DNA of 64,000 bases from an uncultured bacterium (lineage in GTDB: Bacteria; Verrucomicrobiota; Lentisphaeria; Victivallales; UBA1829). Numbering within the stretch: position 1 is the first letter of the stretch; every line of letters starts with the position of its first letter. This document shows positions 35,978-44,521 of this stretch, piece by piece. The stretch is from positions 186,001 through 250,000 of the forward strand of contig CACYZF010000005.1 in the NCBI GenBank assembly GCA_902778895.1, in the 5' to 3' direction. Below the pieces are notes generated by a model. That model was not told the origin of the DNA and did not search any database. It saw only the letters and a list, made by a program, of their open reading frames with translations. Made by a program: the position numbers and the translations under genes.

Positions 35978-36016
35978 ATCAGAAGCGGAAGAGGGCGTCT
36001 TTGGGGAACGGCTTGT
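35978..36016 (-). pseudogene. duplicated 3' end of the aldo/keto reductase gene
   Basis: These 39 nt match 36587-36625 at 37 positions. Read on the minus strand they give K-P-F-P-K-D-A-L-F-R-F and a stop, nearly the true C terminus of the reductase (K-P-F-P-E-D-A-L-F-R-F). The two copies bracket the lipoprotein gene. This looks like the scar of an insertion or tandem duplication. Confidence 0.75.
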
Positions 36017-36111
36017 ACTGCTTGTTTACAAAAAAGCAATCCGATTCCATTTTTGGAAATGCCGTTTCCGAATGACAAAAACGGGAATGGGAATACGGGA
36101 AAACGTTTCCT

Positions 36112-36588
36112 TTACTGGATGAATGGAGTATGAATAAAGAGATAGAGAAAATAGGCATAGGCCGGCAGGCAAACGATATCCACTGCCATTGCGGACGGAA
36201 GCCAGATTACTTTCCAACACCAGCCGACCGGTCCGATTTTCGGTGCGAGCAGAATGCCCCGCCCGGACGGATATGCCTGTTCCTGATTGACGTCGACCCC
36301 GTAGGACTCATTCACGGGAACATGCTTCTCTCCGGAATCATAGGTGTTCCAGTAGATTTCAAAAGCGGTCAGGAACGGCCAGCAGTCATGTTCCGTTTTC
36401 GTTTCCCAATACTCGATAATCTCGCTGCCGTCCTGCGAATACTCGTAATGGTGATCCGTATGATACGATCGCGTTTCCCCAAGATGATCCCATGTCGCGG
36501 CGGTAAAACACCCGACACCGAAGCATCCGGTCACGAGGCACGCGATCAGCAACAGTATTGTTTTGAAACATGTTTGTTTCCGGTACAT
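36112..36588 (-). CDS. putative lipoprotein of unknown function
   Basis: A 158-aa protein with an N-terminal hydrophobic signal and a lipobox-like V-T-G-C at ~18-21 (a second possible G-V-G-C at ~24-27). The middle is hydrophilic (Y-H-T-D-H-H-Y-E-Y), and the end is hydrophobic with W-L-P-S-A-M-A-V-D-I-V and several Tyr, so it could be membrane-embedded. I recognise no family. Its ATG overlaps the stop of the reductase gene as TGATG, so translation is coupled. It lies between the two copies of the reductase 3' end, which suggests a recent arrival. Confidence 0.6.
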   Translation of the reverse strand: MYRKQTCFKTILLLIACLVTGCFGVGCFTAATWDHLGETRSYHTDHHYEYSQDGSEIIEYWETKTEHDCWPFLTAFEIYWNTYDSGEKHVPVNESYGVDVNQEQAYPSGRGILLAPKIGPVGWCWKVIWLPSAMAVDIVCLPAYAYFLYLFIHTPFIQ

Positions 36589-37526
36589 CAGAAGCGGAAG
36601 AGGGCGTCTTCGGGGAAGGGCTTGTCGAAGGAGGCGCAGATTTCGCGGAGATTCTTTTCCGTGGAGGCGGAGAAGACGGGGATCATCTGAATCCCGGGGT
36701 AGTCCGTCTGGAACCGGATGCAGATCTGAGCGGGCGTGAGGCCGGTTTTCTGCGAGAGATCAAGGACCTTTTTCGCGAGCAGACGCGCAGCGCCGGAGTC
36801 GTACATGGTCCCGGCGAAACGTTCGTTGTCCGGGTCGGAGAAGAACCCCTCCGCGAGCGAGGAGGAGCCCATGACGGTCATTCCGGTCGCACGGTGGTAG
36901 CCCGCGTAGTTGCGGTTCCACATGGACATCGTGTCGTCGGGCATGGGATTGGTGAGGCCGACTGCGGGGTGCGTGGTGAGCTGGTTCACGCGGAAGCCAT
37001 CGAAGCCGTGTTCCTGCGTGGCCTTATCGGCGGCCATGAGACGCTGGACGCGCCAGTTGGACGAGCCGTAATACCGGATCTTACCCTCGGATTTTGCCTT
37101 TTCGCAGACTTCGAGCAGAGTGGCGACGGGCATGCGCATGTCGTCGCGGTGGAAGAGATACAGATCGATACGGTCTGTGCGGAGCGCTTTGAGCGAGGCT
37201 TCCAGGTCGGCCATGAAGTCGGCGGGCGTCACGCGGTCGGCCTTCGTCGCGAGGTCGTAATGGCAGCCCTTCGTGCAGACAACGAACTTGTCGCGGTTGC
37301 CGCGGCTGCGGAAGTAATCGCCGAGGACGCGTTCGCTCCGGTGGAGTTCGCCGGGCACCCAGTTCGAGTACACGGAGGCCGTATCGACGAAATTGCCGCC
37401 GAGCGAGGCGAACAGGTCGAGCAGGCGCATGCCTTCGTTTTCGTCCGGTCTGAGGCCGAGTTTGACTTGTCCGTAGCAGATCTGCGAGACTTCGAGGTCC
37501 GTGTTGTGTATCCGTATGCGGTTCAT
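36588..37526 (-). CDS. aldo/keto reductase
   Basis: A 312-aa NAD(P)H-dependent oxidoreductase with a TIM-barrel fold. The AKR tetrad can be placed: Asp and Tyr in V-D-T-A-S-V-Y, Lys in C-T-K-G, and His in L-F-H-R-D-D. The C-terminal cofactor-binding part has I-P-V-F-S-A-S-T. Length fits the AKR family; the carbonyl substrate is unknown. GGAAGAG precedes the ATG at 37526. The open frame extends ~100 codons upstream through the rubrerythrin terminator and is not used. Its last 11 codons exist in a second copy at 35978-36016. Confidence 0.9.
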   Translation of the reverse strand: MNRIRIHNTDLEVSQICYGQVKLGLRPDENEGMRLLDLFASLGGNFVDTASVYSNWVPGELHRSERVLGDYFRSRGNRDKFVVCTKGCHYDLATKADRVTPADFMADLEASLKALRTDRIDLYLFHRDDMRMPVATLLEVCEKAKSEGKIRYYGSSNWRVQRLMAADKATQEHGFDGFRVNQLTTHPAVGLTNPMPDDTMSMWNRNYAGYHRATGMTVMGSSSLAEGFFSDPDNERFAGTMYDSGAARLLAKKVLDLSQKTGLTPAQICIRFQTDYPGIQMIPVFSASTEKNLREICASFDKPFPEDALFRF

Positions 37527-37582
37527 ATAGCTGTCTCTTCCAAAAAATGAGCGAGGGGCGCGCGGTGGTACTGCGTCGCCCC

Positions 37583-37620
37583 GAGAAAAAATGACCGGGC
37601 GGTCGGAAAAGAACCGCCCG
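37583..37620 (-). terminator. terminator of the rubrerythrin gene
   Basis: On the minus strand CGGGCGGT/ACCGCCCG (37613-37620 with 37596-37603) is followed, after GTCA, by six T. It begins ~10 bp after the rubrerythrin stop. Confidence 0.8.
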
Positions 37621-37629
37621 AGCGGAAAA

Positions 37630-38163
37630 TCAATAGTTTTCCGCCTCGATCTGGAAATACGCCCGCGGATGGTTGCAGACGGGGCAGACTTCCGGCGGGG
37701 TGGTTCCGATGTAGACATGGCCGCAGTTGCGGCATTCCCAGCGGTTTTCGCCGGTGCGGACCCAGACTTCTCCGGTCTCGATGTTCGCGGCGAGCTTGCG
37801 GTAGCGTTCCTCGTGGCGTTTCTCAATGGCGGCGACGCCCTCGAACTGGGCGGCGATGTCGTTGAAACCTTCCGCGCGTGCCTCTTCGGCGAAGCGCTTG
37901 TACATGTCGGTCCATTCCTCGCGTTCGCCTTCGGCGGCGGCCTTCAGGTTTTCGATGGTGGAGCCGATGCCGCCGAGGTGCTTGAACCAGAGCTTTGCGT
38001 GTTCCTTTTCATTGTCGGCGGTTTCGAGGAAGAACGCGGCGATCTGCTCGAAGCCTTCCTTCTTGGCCTTGCTGGCGAAGTAGGTGTATTTGTTGCGCGC
38101 CTGGGATTCGCCTGCGAACGCGAATGCGAGGTTCTTTTCGGTCTTGCTGCCTTTCAGTTCCAT
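37630..38163 (-). CDS. rbr: rubrerythrin
   Basis: A 177-aa rubrerythrin: a four-helix ferritin-like domain with the di-iron ligands (E19 region G-E-S-Q-A-R, E-x-x-H at 52-55, a second I-E-K-R-H-E-E-R set) and a C-terminal rubredoxin-like domain with C-R-N-C-G and C-P-V-C. It reduces hydrogen peroxide in the cytoplasm of anaerobes, taking electrons via rubredoxin or directly from NADH. Length is typical. AAAGGA stands before the ATG. Its presence supports an anaerobic or microaerobic lifestyle. Confidence 0.95.
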   Translation of the reverse strand: MELKGSKTEKNLAFAFAGESQARNKYTYFASKAKKEGFEQIAAFFLETADNEKEHAKLWFKHLGGIGSTIENLKAAAEGEREEWTDMYKRFAEEARAEGFNDIAAQFEGVAAIEKRHEERYRKLAANIETGEVWVRTGENRWECRNCGHVYIGTTPPEVCPVCNHPRAYFQIEAENY

Positions 38164-38226
38164 GTTGAAAGTCCTTTCAGGTGGGTTGAGGGTATAAAAA
38201 GGGAAAATGGTTTTCTGTTTGCGGCT

Positions 38227-38775
38227 TCACTGGCGGCCGCGCCGGGGCGGCGGGTCGGGGATGAACGGTTTGACCTTGTCGACGAGCTGGCGGGAGTTCA
38301 GCCCGAGCTCGCTGCAGAGGTCGAGCACGCGGATGAGCTTGCGGTATTTCACGTTCGGGTCGCATTTGATGATGATCGTGGAGTTCGCGTCGGCGGCAGC
38401 GACGGCGGCGAGGCGTTCGCGGAGCTTGGAGACCTCCATCGGGGCGGATCCGTTGAACGAATAGTAGAGGCGTTCGTCCTTCAGGACCTCGTTCGGATCG
38501 TCGCGGTCGCTGAGTGCGGCCAACCTCGCGTCGATCTCGTCGATGTTGTCGCGCGAATACTTGTCGACGTCGATGGTGATGGGGATCAGCGGGTCGGCGG
38601 CGACGGTGGACATGTCGGGCGCGGGCAGTTCCACGTTGATCATGACTTCCTCGGTAACGGGTTTCTGCGTCACGAGGAAGAAGATGAGCAGCAGGAAGAC
38701 GACGTCGATCATGCTGGACAGGGGGAAGCTTGCGTCCGGGGGCGGATTGAGCTTGGTGGATTCTTTTCTTGCCAT
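38227..38775 (-). CDS. exbD: ExbD/TolR family protein (second copy)
   Basis: A 182-aa protein: short cytoplasmic start, one membrane helix (M-I-D-V-V-F-L-L-L-I-F-F-L-V) with the conserved Asp that carries protons, and a periplasmic domain. It works with an ExbB/TolQ ring to turn proton flow into motion at the envelope. Longer than the copy upstream because of an acidic insertion (S-D-R-D-D-P-N-E-V-L-K-D-E) in the periplasmic part. It is the last gene of the TPR-TPR-ExbB-ExbD-ExbD operon, 13 bp after its partner. Confidence 0.9.
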   Translation of the reverse strand: MARKESTKLNPPPDASFPLSSMIDVVFLLLIFFLVTQKPVTEEVMINVELPAPDMSTVAADPLIPITIDVDKYSRDNIDEIDARLAALSDRDDPNEVLKDERLYYSFNGSAPMEVSKLRERLAAVAAADANSTIIIKCDPNVKYRKLIRVLDLCSELGLNSRQLVDKVKPFIPDPPPRRGRQ

Positions 38776-38788
38776 GGTTCGCCTCCTG

Positions 38789-39214
38789 TTATTCCTGCAC
38801 GCCCGCGAGGCTGACTTTGTACAGCCCGGTCTTCTTGATCGCGTCCAGGACCTTCGCGCCGTAGTAATACTGCACCTGACGGTCGCCGCGGATCACGATG
38901 GGGATCGACAGCGGATCGGGCGCGGTGCGCTTCACGTCCTCCAGCAGCGCGGTGAGCTCCGGGCCGGTCATGGCGCGGCCGCCGATGGTCATGGAGCCGT
39001 CCATGCGGAGGTTGATCGTGATGGTGCGCGGGTCCTGCTTGACGACGGGGCGTCCGTTGGGGGCGTCCGCGAGGAGGACGCTTTCGTCCTGCATGTCCTT
39101 GTCAAGCGTGGCGGTCACGATGAAGAAGATGATGAGGAGGAAGACGATGTCGATCATGCTGGAGATCGGCACCGACGCGGCTTCCTCGGTCATGAGTCTG
39201 GTTTTCTTGGCCAT
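38789..39214 (-). CDS. exbD: ExbD/TolR family protein (first copy)
   Basis: A 141-aa ExbD of normal size. The membrane helix is S-M-I-D-I-V-F-L-L-I-I-F-F-I-V with the proton-carrying Asp; the periplasmic domain ends near Y-Y-Y-G-A-K-V-L-D-A-I-K. Two different ExbD proteins in one operon are known in several phyla, where they may form a mixed dimer inside the ExbB pentamer. It lies 36 bp after exbB. Confidence 0.9.
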   Translation of the reverse strand: MAKKTRLMTEEAASVPISSMIDIVFLLIIFFIVTATLDKDMQDESVLLADAPNGRPVVKQDPRTITINLRMDGSMTIGGRAMTGPELTALLEDVKRTAPDPLSIPIVIRGDRQVQYYYGAKVLDAIKKTGLYKVSLAGVQE

Positions 39215-39250
39215 GTGAGATGCTCCTTTGAGCGGGATTCACGGGTGCGG

Positions 39251-40018
39251 TCACTGTTCCTTGACTTCGGAGTTCTTCAGCGTGTTGATGAGTTCGTAGG
39301 TCATGGCCTCCATCATGAGGATGATCTTGGAGGCGTTGTTCTTGATGAACGTGAATCCGAGGATGGCCGGGACGGCGATGAAGAGGCCGACGGCGGTGGT
39401 GTAGAGGGCTGAGGAGATGGACTGCGCGAGGGCGGCGGTCTGGGCGGCGCCCTTCACTGTGCCGAGGCTGCCGAACGCGGACACCATGCCGGTGACGGTG
39501 CCCATGAGGCCGAACATCGGGGCGAGCTGGCCGCAGAGGTTGAGGTAGTTCACGCGCTGCATGAGCTTTTCGGTCTCGATGCTGGCCTGCGAGGACACGG
39601 AGTCGAGCACGACGTCGTAGCCCTCGGTGATGCTGTTGAAGCCGGACATCAGGATGTTGGAGAGCGGACCGGGGGTGGCTTCGCAGGCTTCCATCGCGGC
39701 GCCCAGGTCGCCCTCGGCGAGCGAGTTCTTCACGGTCTCGATGAGGTCGGCGGGCATGATCTTCACCGCGCGGATGCAAACGCAGGAGTCGATGATGAGC
39801 GCGAGCGTGGCGAGCGAGGTCAGGAAGATCATGAGCCAGACGATCAGGTCCATCGCCGTGCCGTCGAAGACGACCGACAGGAAACTGGTTCCGCCCGAGG
39901 AGGCCGATTCTTCGGCTGCTTCCGCGGCTTCCTGCGCCCAGGCGGGCATGGAAAGCAGAAGACCCGTGGCCGCGACGGCCGTCGCCGTCAGGAACGCTGA
40001 GGTGCGATTGAATTTCAT
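39251..40018 (-). CDS. exbB: ExbB/TolQ/MotA-type proton channel protein with signal peptide
   Basis: A 255-aa protein of the MotA/TolQ/ExbB family. An N-terminal signal peptide (A-W-A-Q cleavage region, ~29 residues) and a short Ala/Glu-rich segment precede the usual three membrane helices, an arrangement I know from PVC and Bacteroidetes-like ExbB proteins. The conserved block G-L-M-G-T-V-T-G-M-V and the third-helix S-S-A-L-Y-T-T-A-V-G-L are intact. With the ExbD pair it forms the inner-membrane motor; its outer-membrane partner is unknown. Confidence 0.9.
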   Translation of the reverse strand: MKFNRTSAFLTATAVAATGLLLSMPAWAQEAAEAAEESASSGGTSFLSVVFDGTAMDLIVWLMIFLTSLATLALIIDSCVCIRAVKIMPADLIETVKNSLAEGDLGAAMEACEATPGPLSNILMSGFNSITEGYDVVLDSVSSQASIETEKLMQRVNYLNLCGQLAPMFGLMGTVTGMVSAFGSLGTVKGAAQTAALAQSISSALYTTAVGLFIAVPAILGFTFIKNNASKIILMMEAMTYELINTLKNSEVKEQ

Positions 40019-40079
40019 ACGAATGATTCCTTCTATGTTGAAAGTTTTGATTTGATGACTGTGAATGCGAAAGGGGGGA

Positions 40080-40901
40080 TCAGAGCTGCTTGGCGTAGTC
40101 GCTCTTCGGGTAGTCTTTCTTCAGCTTGTCGGCGAAGATCTGCGCGCGGGCGTCGTTCAGCACGGTCAGCGTCTGGTATGCGCGGAACGTCGCTTCGGCG
40201 GCGCGGCTGGACTTCGGGAAGAGCAGGCAGATCTGGGCGTAGGCGTTGAACGCGTCGCGTCGGTCGTCCTGGGAGTTCGTTTCGGTGGCGCGTGCGGAGA
40301 GGATGTCGCCGCGGGCGAAGAGGGCGCTCACGGCCGCGGCGTCGCCGGCGTACATGAGTTTCTTGGAGAGCTCGAGCCCCTTGTCCCATGCCTTGATGTT
40401 GGCGTAGAACTTGATGAGGAGTTCGTATGCCGCGCTCAGATCCGCCTCGTTGCGCGGACTGGCGTTCGAGTAGTCCTTCAGCGTTTCGAGCACCTTGATC
40501 GCCTCGGACTGTTTCCCGGAGGCGTCGAGCGCTTCGGCCTGGCGGAGCTTGCAGTAGGGTTCCCAGCCGAGCGGACCGAACGGCTTGACGAGACCGGCGA
40601 ACGTCGTCGCGGCTTCTTCGTATTTCTTGTTCGTGAGGAGCTTGTCGGCGGCCGTGATTTCTTCCGGTTTCGGGATCCATGCCCAGCGGACGCGGTTCCT
40701 GCGGATGGAGAGTTTCGGGGAGCCGTCCTTCAGGGATTCGGCATAACGGAAATCGCCGCTCTGCGTGAGCTCGACGGACGCGGCGCGGATCTCCTCGCCG
40801 TCGGTCGTCATGATAACGGGTTTGGCGGCGGAGGTCTGCGCGGAAAGCTGAACGGCTGCCAGCAGGAGTCCTCCGGTGAGGAGCGTCATCAGTTTTTTCA
40901 T
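40080..40901 (-). CDS. exported TPR-like protein of the ExbB operon
   Basis: A 273-aa protein with a signal peptide (~21 residues, L-S-A-Q). After a short beta-rich start (V-I-M-T-T-D-G-E-E-I-R) it has helical repeats of tetratricopeptide type (A-D-K-L-L-x-x-K-x-Y-E-E-A, A-E-A-L-D-A-S-G-K-Q-S-E-A-I-K-V-L). The layout resembles periplasmic adaptor proteins such as CpoB that accompany Tol systems, but no clear homology can be claimed. It is second in the operon, 32 bp after the large TPR gene. Confidence 0.7.
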   Translation of the reverse strand: MKKLMTLLTGGLLLAAVQLSAQTSAAKPVIMTTDGEEIRAASVELTQSGDFRYAESLKDGSPKLSIRRNRVRWAWIPKPEEITAADKLLTNKKYEEAATTFAGLVKPFGPLGWEPYCKLRQAEALDASGKQSEAIKVLETLKDYSNASPRNEADLSAAYELLIKFYANIKAWDKGLELSKKLMYAGDAAAVSALFARGDILSARATETNSQDDRRDAFNAYAQICLLFPKSSRAAEATFRAYQTLTVLNDARAQIFADKLKKDYPKSDYAKQL

Positions 40902-40933
40902 CTGGTTACCTCGTTGTATGGATTATGATTTGA

Positions 40934-43900
40934 TTATTGAGCTTGGGATGCCGGGAGGGAGCCGATTTCGGCGGCATACTTCCCGTCGGGGAAATGCTTG
41001 CGGTATTTCCTGACCATGCGGTCGCGTTCTTCGGTGTTGCCGAGCAGGGCGGCCGTGTAGGCGGTGCGGTAGATGGCCTGTTCGATCCACTGCATCGCGG
41101 CGGGATCGGTTTCCTCCCCGGCGGCGGGCGCTTCGGCCGTTTCGCCTGCCTCGGATTCCGTTTCCGGCGTTGCGTCGGCGGAGGCGTCGTCTTCGTCTTC
41201 GGGGAACGCTGTGGCGGCGATGATGCTGAAGCAGGCGTAGGCCTTGTTGATCGCGCCGGACTTCAGAAACGATTCGCCGGTCAGGACCTGTGCCTTGTTG
41301 TAGAGTTCGAAGTTCGCGGTCTGGTTGGCGCGTACAGAGATTTTCGCGAGTTCGACGCGCGCTTCCTCGGCGCGTCCCTGAAGTTCGCGAGCCTCCGCCA
41401 TCGCGAAGTGCATGTCGTAGAAATACGGCGAATCCTTCTCCAGCATTTCGATCTTCTCGAGTTCCGCGACGGCCTTGTCGAACTGTCCGGCCTTCGCGGC
41501 GGCGCGTCCGGCGTCCAGATGCAGACGCTGTTCCAGACGGGACACGGCGGTCCTGGCGGCGGCCTTGTCGGATTTGAGTTCGGCGGCGCGCTGTTCGGAG
41601 AACCAGTCGTCGAGGTTCGGATCCTGTACCGCCATGATGAGGCGTTCGCAGACCTTCAGCGCGATTTCGGCGGCGCGTTTTGCCTGGGATTCATCGGGGC
41701 ACTGGGAGAGCGAGGACGCGATCCAGCGCAGGTTCGTGATGGAGAGGTTTTTGATCAGCTGCTCCTGGCCGTCTTTGAAGAGATTGTCAAAGATGTCGAG
41801 CGCCTTGTCGTAGTTCCCCGCGGTGTAGAGGGTACGGGCGAGCACGTACTGGGCGTTTTTCGCCTCGGCGGAATCCTTGTATTCCGTCGTAAGTCTGGTC
41901 AGGATCTTTTGTGCCTCGCTGTCGCGGCCCATGTCCATGTGGATGATGCCGATGCGCATGAGGTAGGCCGAGGCCAGCGGATCGTCCGGGTGCTTGCGGA
42001 CGAATGAATCGAACTCGGAGATGGCCTTGTCCCATTTCCCGGCGCCGTTGTACAGCCACGGCAGCAGGGAATCCGCGCGTGCGGCGACTTTCTGTCCCTC
42101 GGGCGTCTTCGCGACGGATGCGTATTTGCCTCCGTCGGCGAGCTCGCGCCGAAGTGCGAGAATGTCTTCCGCCGCCTCGTCATAGATCGCCGCGGCCTGC
42201 GCTTTGAGTTTGTCGGCCTTTTCGATCATGGCCGCGTCCCCGGCCGCCTCGTCGCGGATGGACGCGGCCTGGTCGGCGATACGGTCGGCTTCGCGGGAAA
42301 GCATGTCGGGGATGATCTCCTGCACCACGGCGGCGACGGCGGGCGAGCTGGGGCCGAACGCGATGAACTTGCGGAGCGCATTTGCCGCGCCCTCGTAGTC
42401 GTCCTGCATGGCGAGACAGTCGGCATACTTCATGTAGGCTTCATCGGTGAGCTCGGGGTTGTTGCCGAAATTCTCCATGATGACTTTGTAGGACGCCGCG
42501 GCGTTGTTCACTTCCGCCAGCCACTGCTTCTTCAGTGCGACGCGTTCGGCGGGATCGGAGGAGGCGTTCAGGCGCTTTCCGATGGCGCTGGCGGCGTTCA
42601 GGTGCTCGCGGGCTACGCGGAGCGACACGACGCCCGCGTAGGGGTTGAGCATGTCGATCTCAAGCAGGAGCCTGTAGAGCGTGAGTGCGTCGCCCTTGAG
42701 CCGGGCGGCCTTCGCCGGATCGGATGCGGCCGCTTCGGCGGCCTGTTTCCACAGGATATGGCCGGCGTTCAGGAGCGCGGTCGTGACGAAGTCGTCCTTC
42801 GGGAGGAGGGCCGCGTAGCTGCCCAGTACGACGGCGTTCGTGGAGTCGCCCATGTAGGCGTAGGAGAGGACCAGGCGGTTCACGAGCTCGGAAAGGCCGG
42901 GCGTGTAACGGGAGGCCATGCGCTGAAGGATGGGCAGGAGTTCCTCCACGACCAGATTGTACTGTTTGCTGGCGTAGTTCTGTTCGGCCCAGGCGGAAAC
43001 GAGCGCGGACTGGTCGCCGGTCATTTCGGGCGCTTTGACCCTGGAAAACTCGGACTGGTATGTGGAGCGTTTTTCCGTGTCGATCGCCATGGCGCTTTCC
43101 GTGGCCTGCTTGAAATCCCTGTACGCGGCGGGAGCGTCCTTGAACTGCGGATAATACTTCACGAGCTTGCCGAGGTACTTGAACGCGCGCCGGTAGTAGG
43201 TGATGGCCTGTTTTTTGAGGTCGGCGTTCTTTTTCTCGTTGTAGACGGCCTCGGCCTGCTCGGCCAGTGCGAGATAGGAACGCCCCGTCCAGAACTTCGC
43301 GTCCGCGGCGGGCGATTCGCTTTTCTTGCCGTCCTTTTCCAACGCCTCGTCCGAAGCCTCGAAGAGGTCGGGATAGCGCCGGACTTCCTCGCCTGCTTCC
43401 TCGTATTCGCCGAGCAGATAGAAGCAATGGATGATCTGGGCGGTGGCGTATGCCGTGAGCATGTCCTGACCGCCCCACTGGATGTCGTGGAAATCGACGG
43501 CGGAGGCGAGCACGGCGGTCTGCCAGTCGTTGGGGTCGACCCTGCGGAGACGGCTCTTGTCGCCGGAACTCCACTTGTCGCGGTTCTTCACCTCGCCGGA
43601 GGTCTTTTTGCGGGCGAGTTCCAGCTCGTCGATCCTCATGACGCGGTCGAGATCCATGCCGAGGATTTCGCCGAGGTCCTTGTACGCTTTTGCACGCTCC
43701 TGCTGTTTGCCGAAGTTGCCGGGATTGTTCACGACTTCCTTCGTGAGGTCCGTGATGCGTTTCTGCAGACGGGTGAGATCGGTCTGCTTGCTCTTGTCCT
43801 TCATCAGGTCGGAGAGCCTGCGCTGGAACGCGGCTTTCTCGCGCTGTTCGGCGCGGCGGTTGTTCTCCGCGGTGGCGAGCTGCATGACGGCCTTCGTGTA

Positions 43901-44431
43901 CATGGTGGCGCGTTTGTCCGAAGTGGTGCCGCGGGTCCAGTCCATGAGCGAGGATGCGTCGTTCTCGCGCCCCTCCTGGTAGTAGATGTTCAGGAGGGCG
44001 GTGAGGGGACGCTCGAAGTCGGACGGGTCGATCTTTTCGCGCTTCAGGTGGTTGTAGAGTTCCTCCAGCGGCTTCAGCGCCTTCTGGTTGTCCTTCTTCA
44101 TGAAATGATACACGCCGAGCGTGCCGAGCGACTGGTAATAGGCGGGGTCGGTCTTCGGGATGCCGTCGATGATCTTCTGGGCTTCCTCGTTTTTCCCGGA
44201 GGCGAGGTAGGTCTCCGCGAGCTGGACGCGGTAGAAATTCGCCATGTCCTTGCTCTTGTTTTCCGCCATGCGTTCCGTCAGGAACCGTGTCGAAAAGTCG
44301 TACAGCCCCAGGGCGTTCAGCTCGCGCGAATACGCCATGTCGCGCTTGACCGCGCCCGACTGCGCGAACGTGGCCGTGCCCGGCAGCGTCAGGACCGCCA
44401 CTATCGCCAAATAACTGAATTTGTTCAGCAT
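40934..44431 (-). CDS. large exported TPR-repeat protein
   Basis: A 1165-aa protein with a signal peptide (T-A-T-F-A-Q, ~24 residues) and tetratricopeptide-type helical repeats along nearly the whole length (e.g. A-E-T-Y-L-A-S-G-K-N-E-E-A, F-D-K-A-V-A-E-L-E-K). A ~40-residue acidic stretch (E-D-E-D-D-A-S-A-D-A...) interrupts near the C terminus. It is probably a periplasmic or outer-membrane-attached scaffold for the ExbB/ExbD motor. GGAG lies 6 bp before the ATG at 44431; the reading frame is open further up but would cross the consensus promoter. Similar TPR-ExbB-ExbD operons are common in PVC bacteria; the cargo is unknown. Confidence 0.8.
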   Translation of the reverse strand: MLNKFSYLAIVAVLTLPGTATFAQSGAVKRDMAYSRELNALGLYDFSTRFLTERMAENKSKDMANFYRVQLAETYLASGKNEEAQKIIDGIPKTDPAYYQSLGTLGVYHFMKKDNQKALKPLEELYNHLKREKIDPSDFERPLTALLNIYYQEGRENDASSLMDWTRGTTSDKRATMYTKAVMQLATAENNRRAEQREKAAFQRRLSDLMKDKSKQTDLTRLQKRITDLTKEVVNNPGNFGKQQERAKAYKDLGEILGMDLDRVMRIDELELARKKTSGEVKNRDKWSSGDKSRLRRVDPNDWQTAVLASAVDFHDIQWGGQDMLTAYATAQIIHCFYLLGEYEEAGEEVRRYPDLFEASDEALEKDGKKSESPAADAKFWTGRSYLALAEQAEAVYNEKKNADLKKQAITYYRRAFKYLGKLVKYYPQFKDAPAAYRDFKQATESAMAIDTEKRSTYQSEFSRVKAPEMTGDQSALVSAWAEQNYASKQYNLVVEELLPILQRMASRYTPGLSELVNRLVLSYAYMGDSTNAVVLGSYAALLPKDDFVTTALLNAGHILWKQAAEAAASDPAKAARLKGDALTLYRLLLEIDMLNPYAGVVSLRVAREHLNAASAIGKRLNASSDPAERVALKKQWLAEVNNAAASYKVIMENFGNNPELTDEAYMKYADCLAMQDDYEGAANALRKFIAFGPSSPAVAAVVQEIIPDMLSREADRIADQAASIRDEAAGDAAMIEKADKLKAQAAAIYDEAAEDILALRRELADGGKYASVAKTPEGQKVAARADSLLPWLYNGAGKWDKAISEFDSFVRKHPDDPLASAYLMRIGIIHMDMGRDSEAQKILTRLTTEYKDSAEAKNAQYVLARTLYTAGNYDKALDIFDNLFKDGQEQLIKNLSITNLRWIASSLSQCPDESQAKRAAEIALKVCERLIMAVQDPNLDDWFSEQRAAELKSDKAAARTAVSRLEQRLHLDAGRAAAKAGQFDKAVAELEKIEMLEKDSPYFYDMHFAMAEARELQGRAEEARVELAKISVRANQTANFELYNKAQVLTGESFLKSGAINKAYACFSIIAATAFPEDEDDASADATPETESEAGETAEAPAAGEETDPAAMQWIEQAIYRTAYTAALLGNTEERDRMVRKYRKHFPDGKYAAEIGSLPASQAQ

Positions 44432-44492
44432 AAAAACTCCGGACGAGTCGTTTTCTTTAGTAAAATTATAGACGTTGGAAAAATATCCCCAT

Positions 44493-44521
44493 ATTATATC
44501 ACGTCTTTTGTCAAATGTCAA
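44493..44521 (-). promoter_or_regulatory. consensus promoter of the TPR-ExbB-ExbD operon
   Basis: On the minus strand TTGACA (44516-44521), 17 bp and TATAAT (44493-44498): a full match to the sigma70 consensus. The -35 box overlaps the last codons of murC. The leader to the start codon at 44431 is ~55 nt. Confidence 0.85.
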
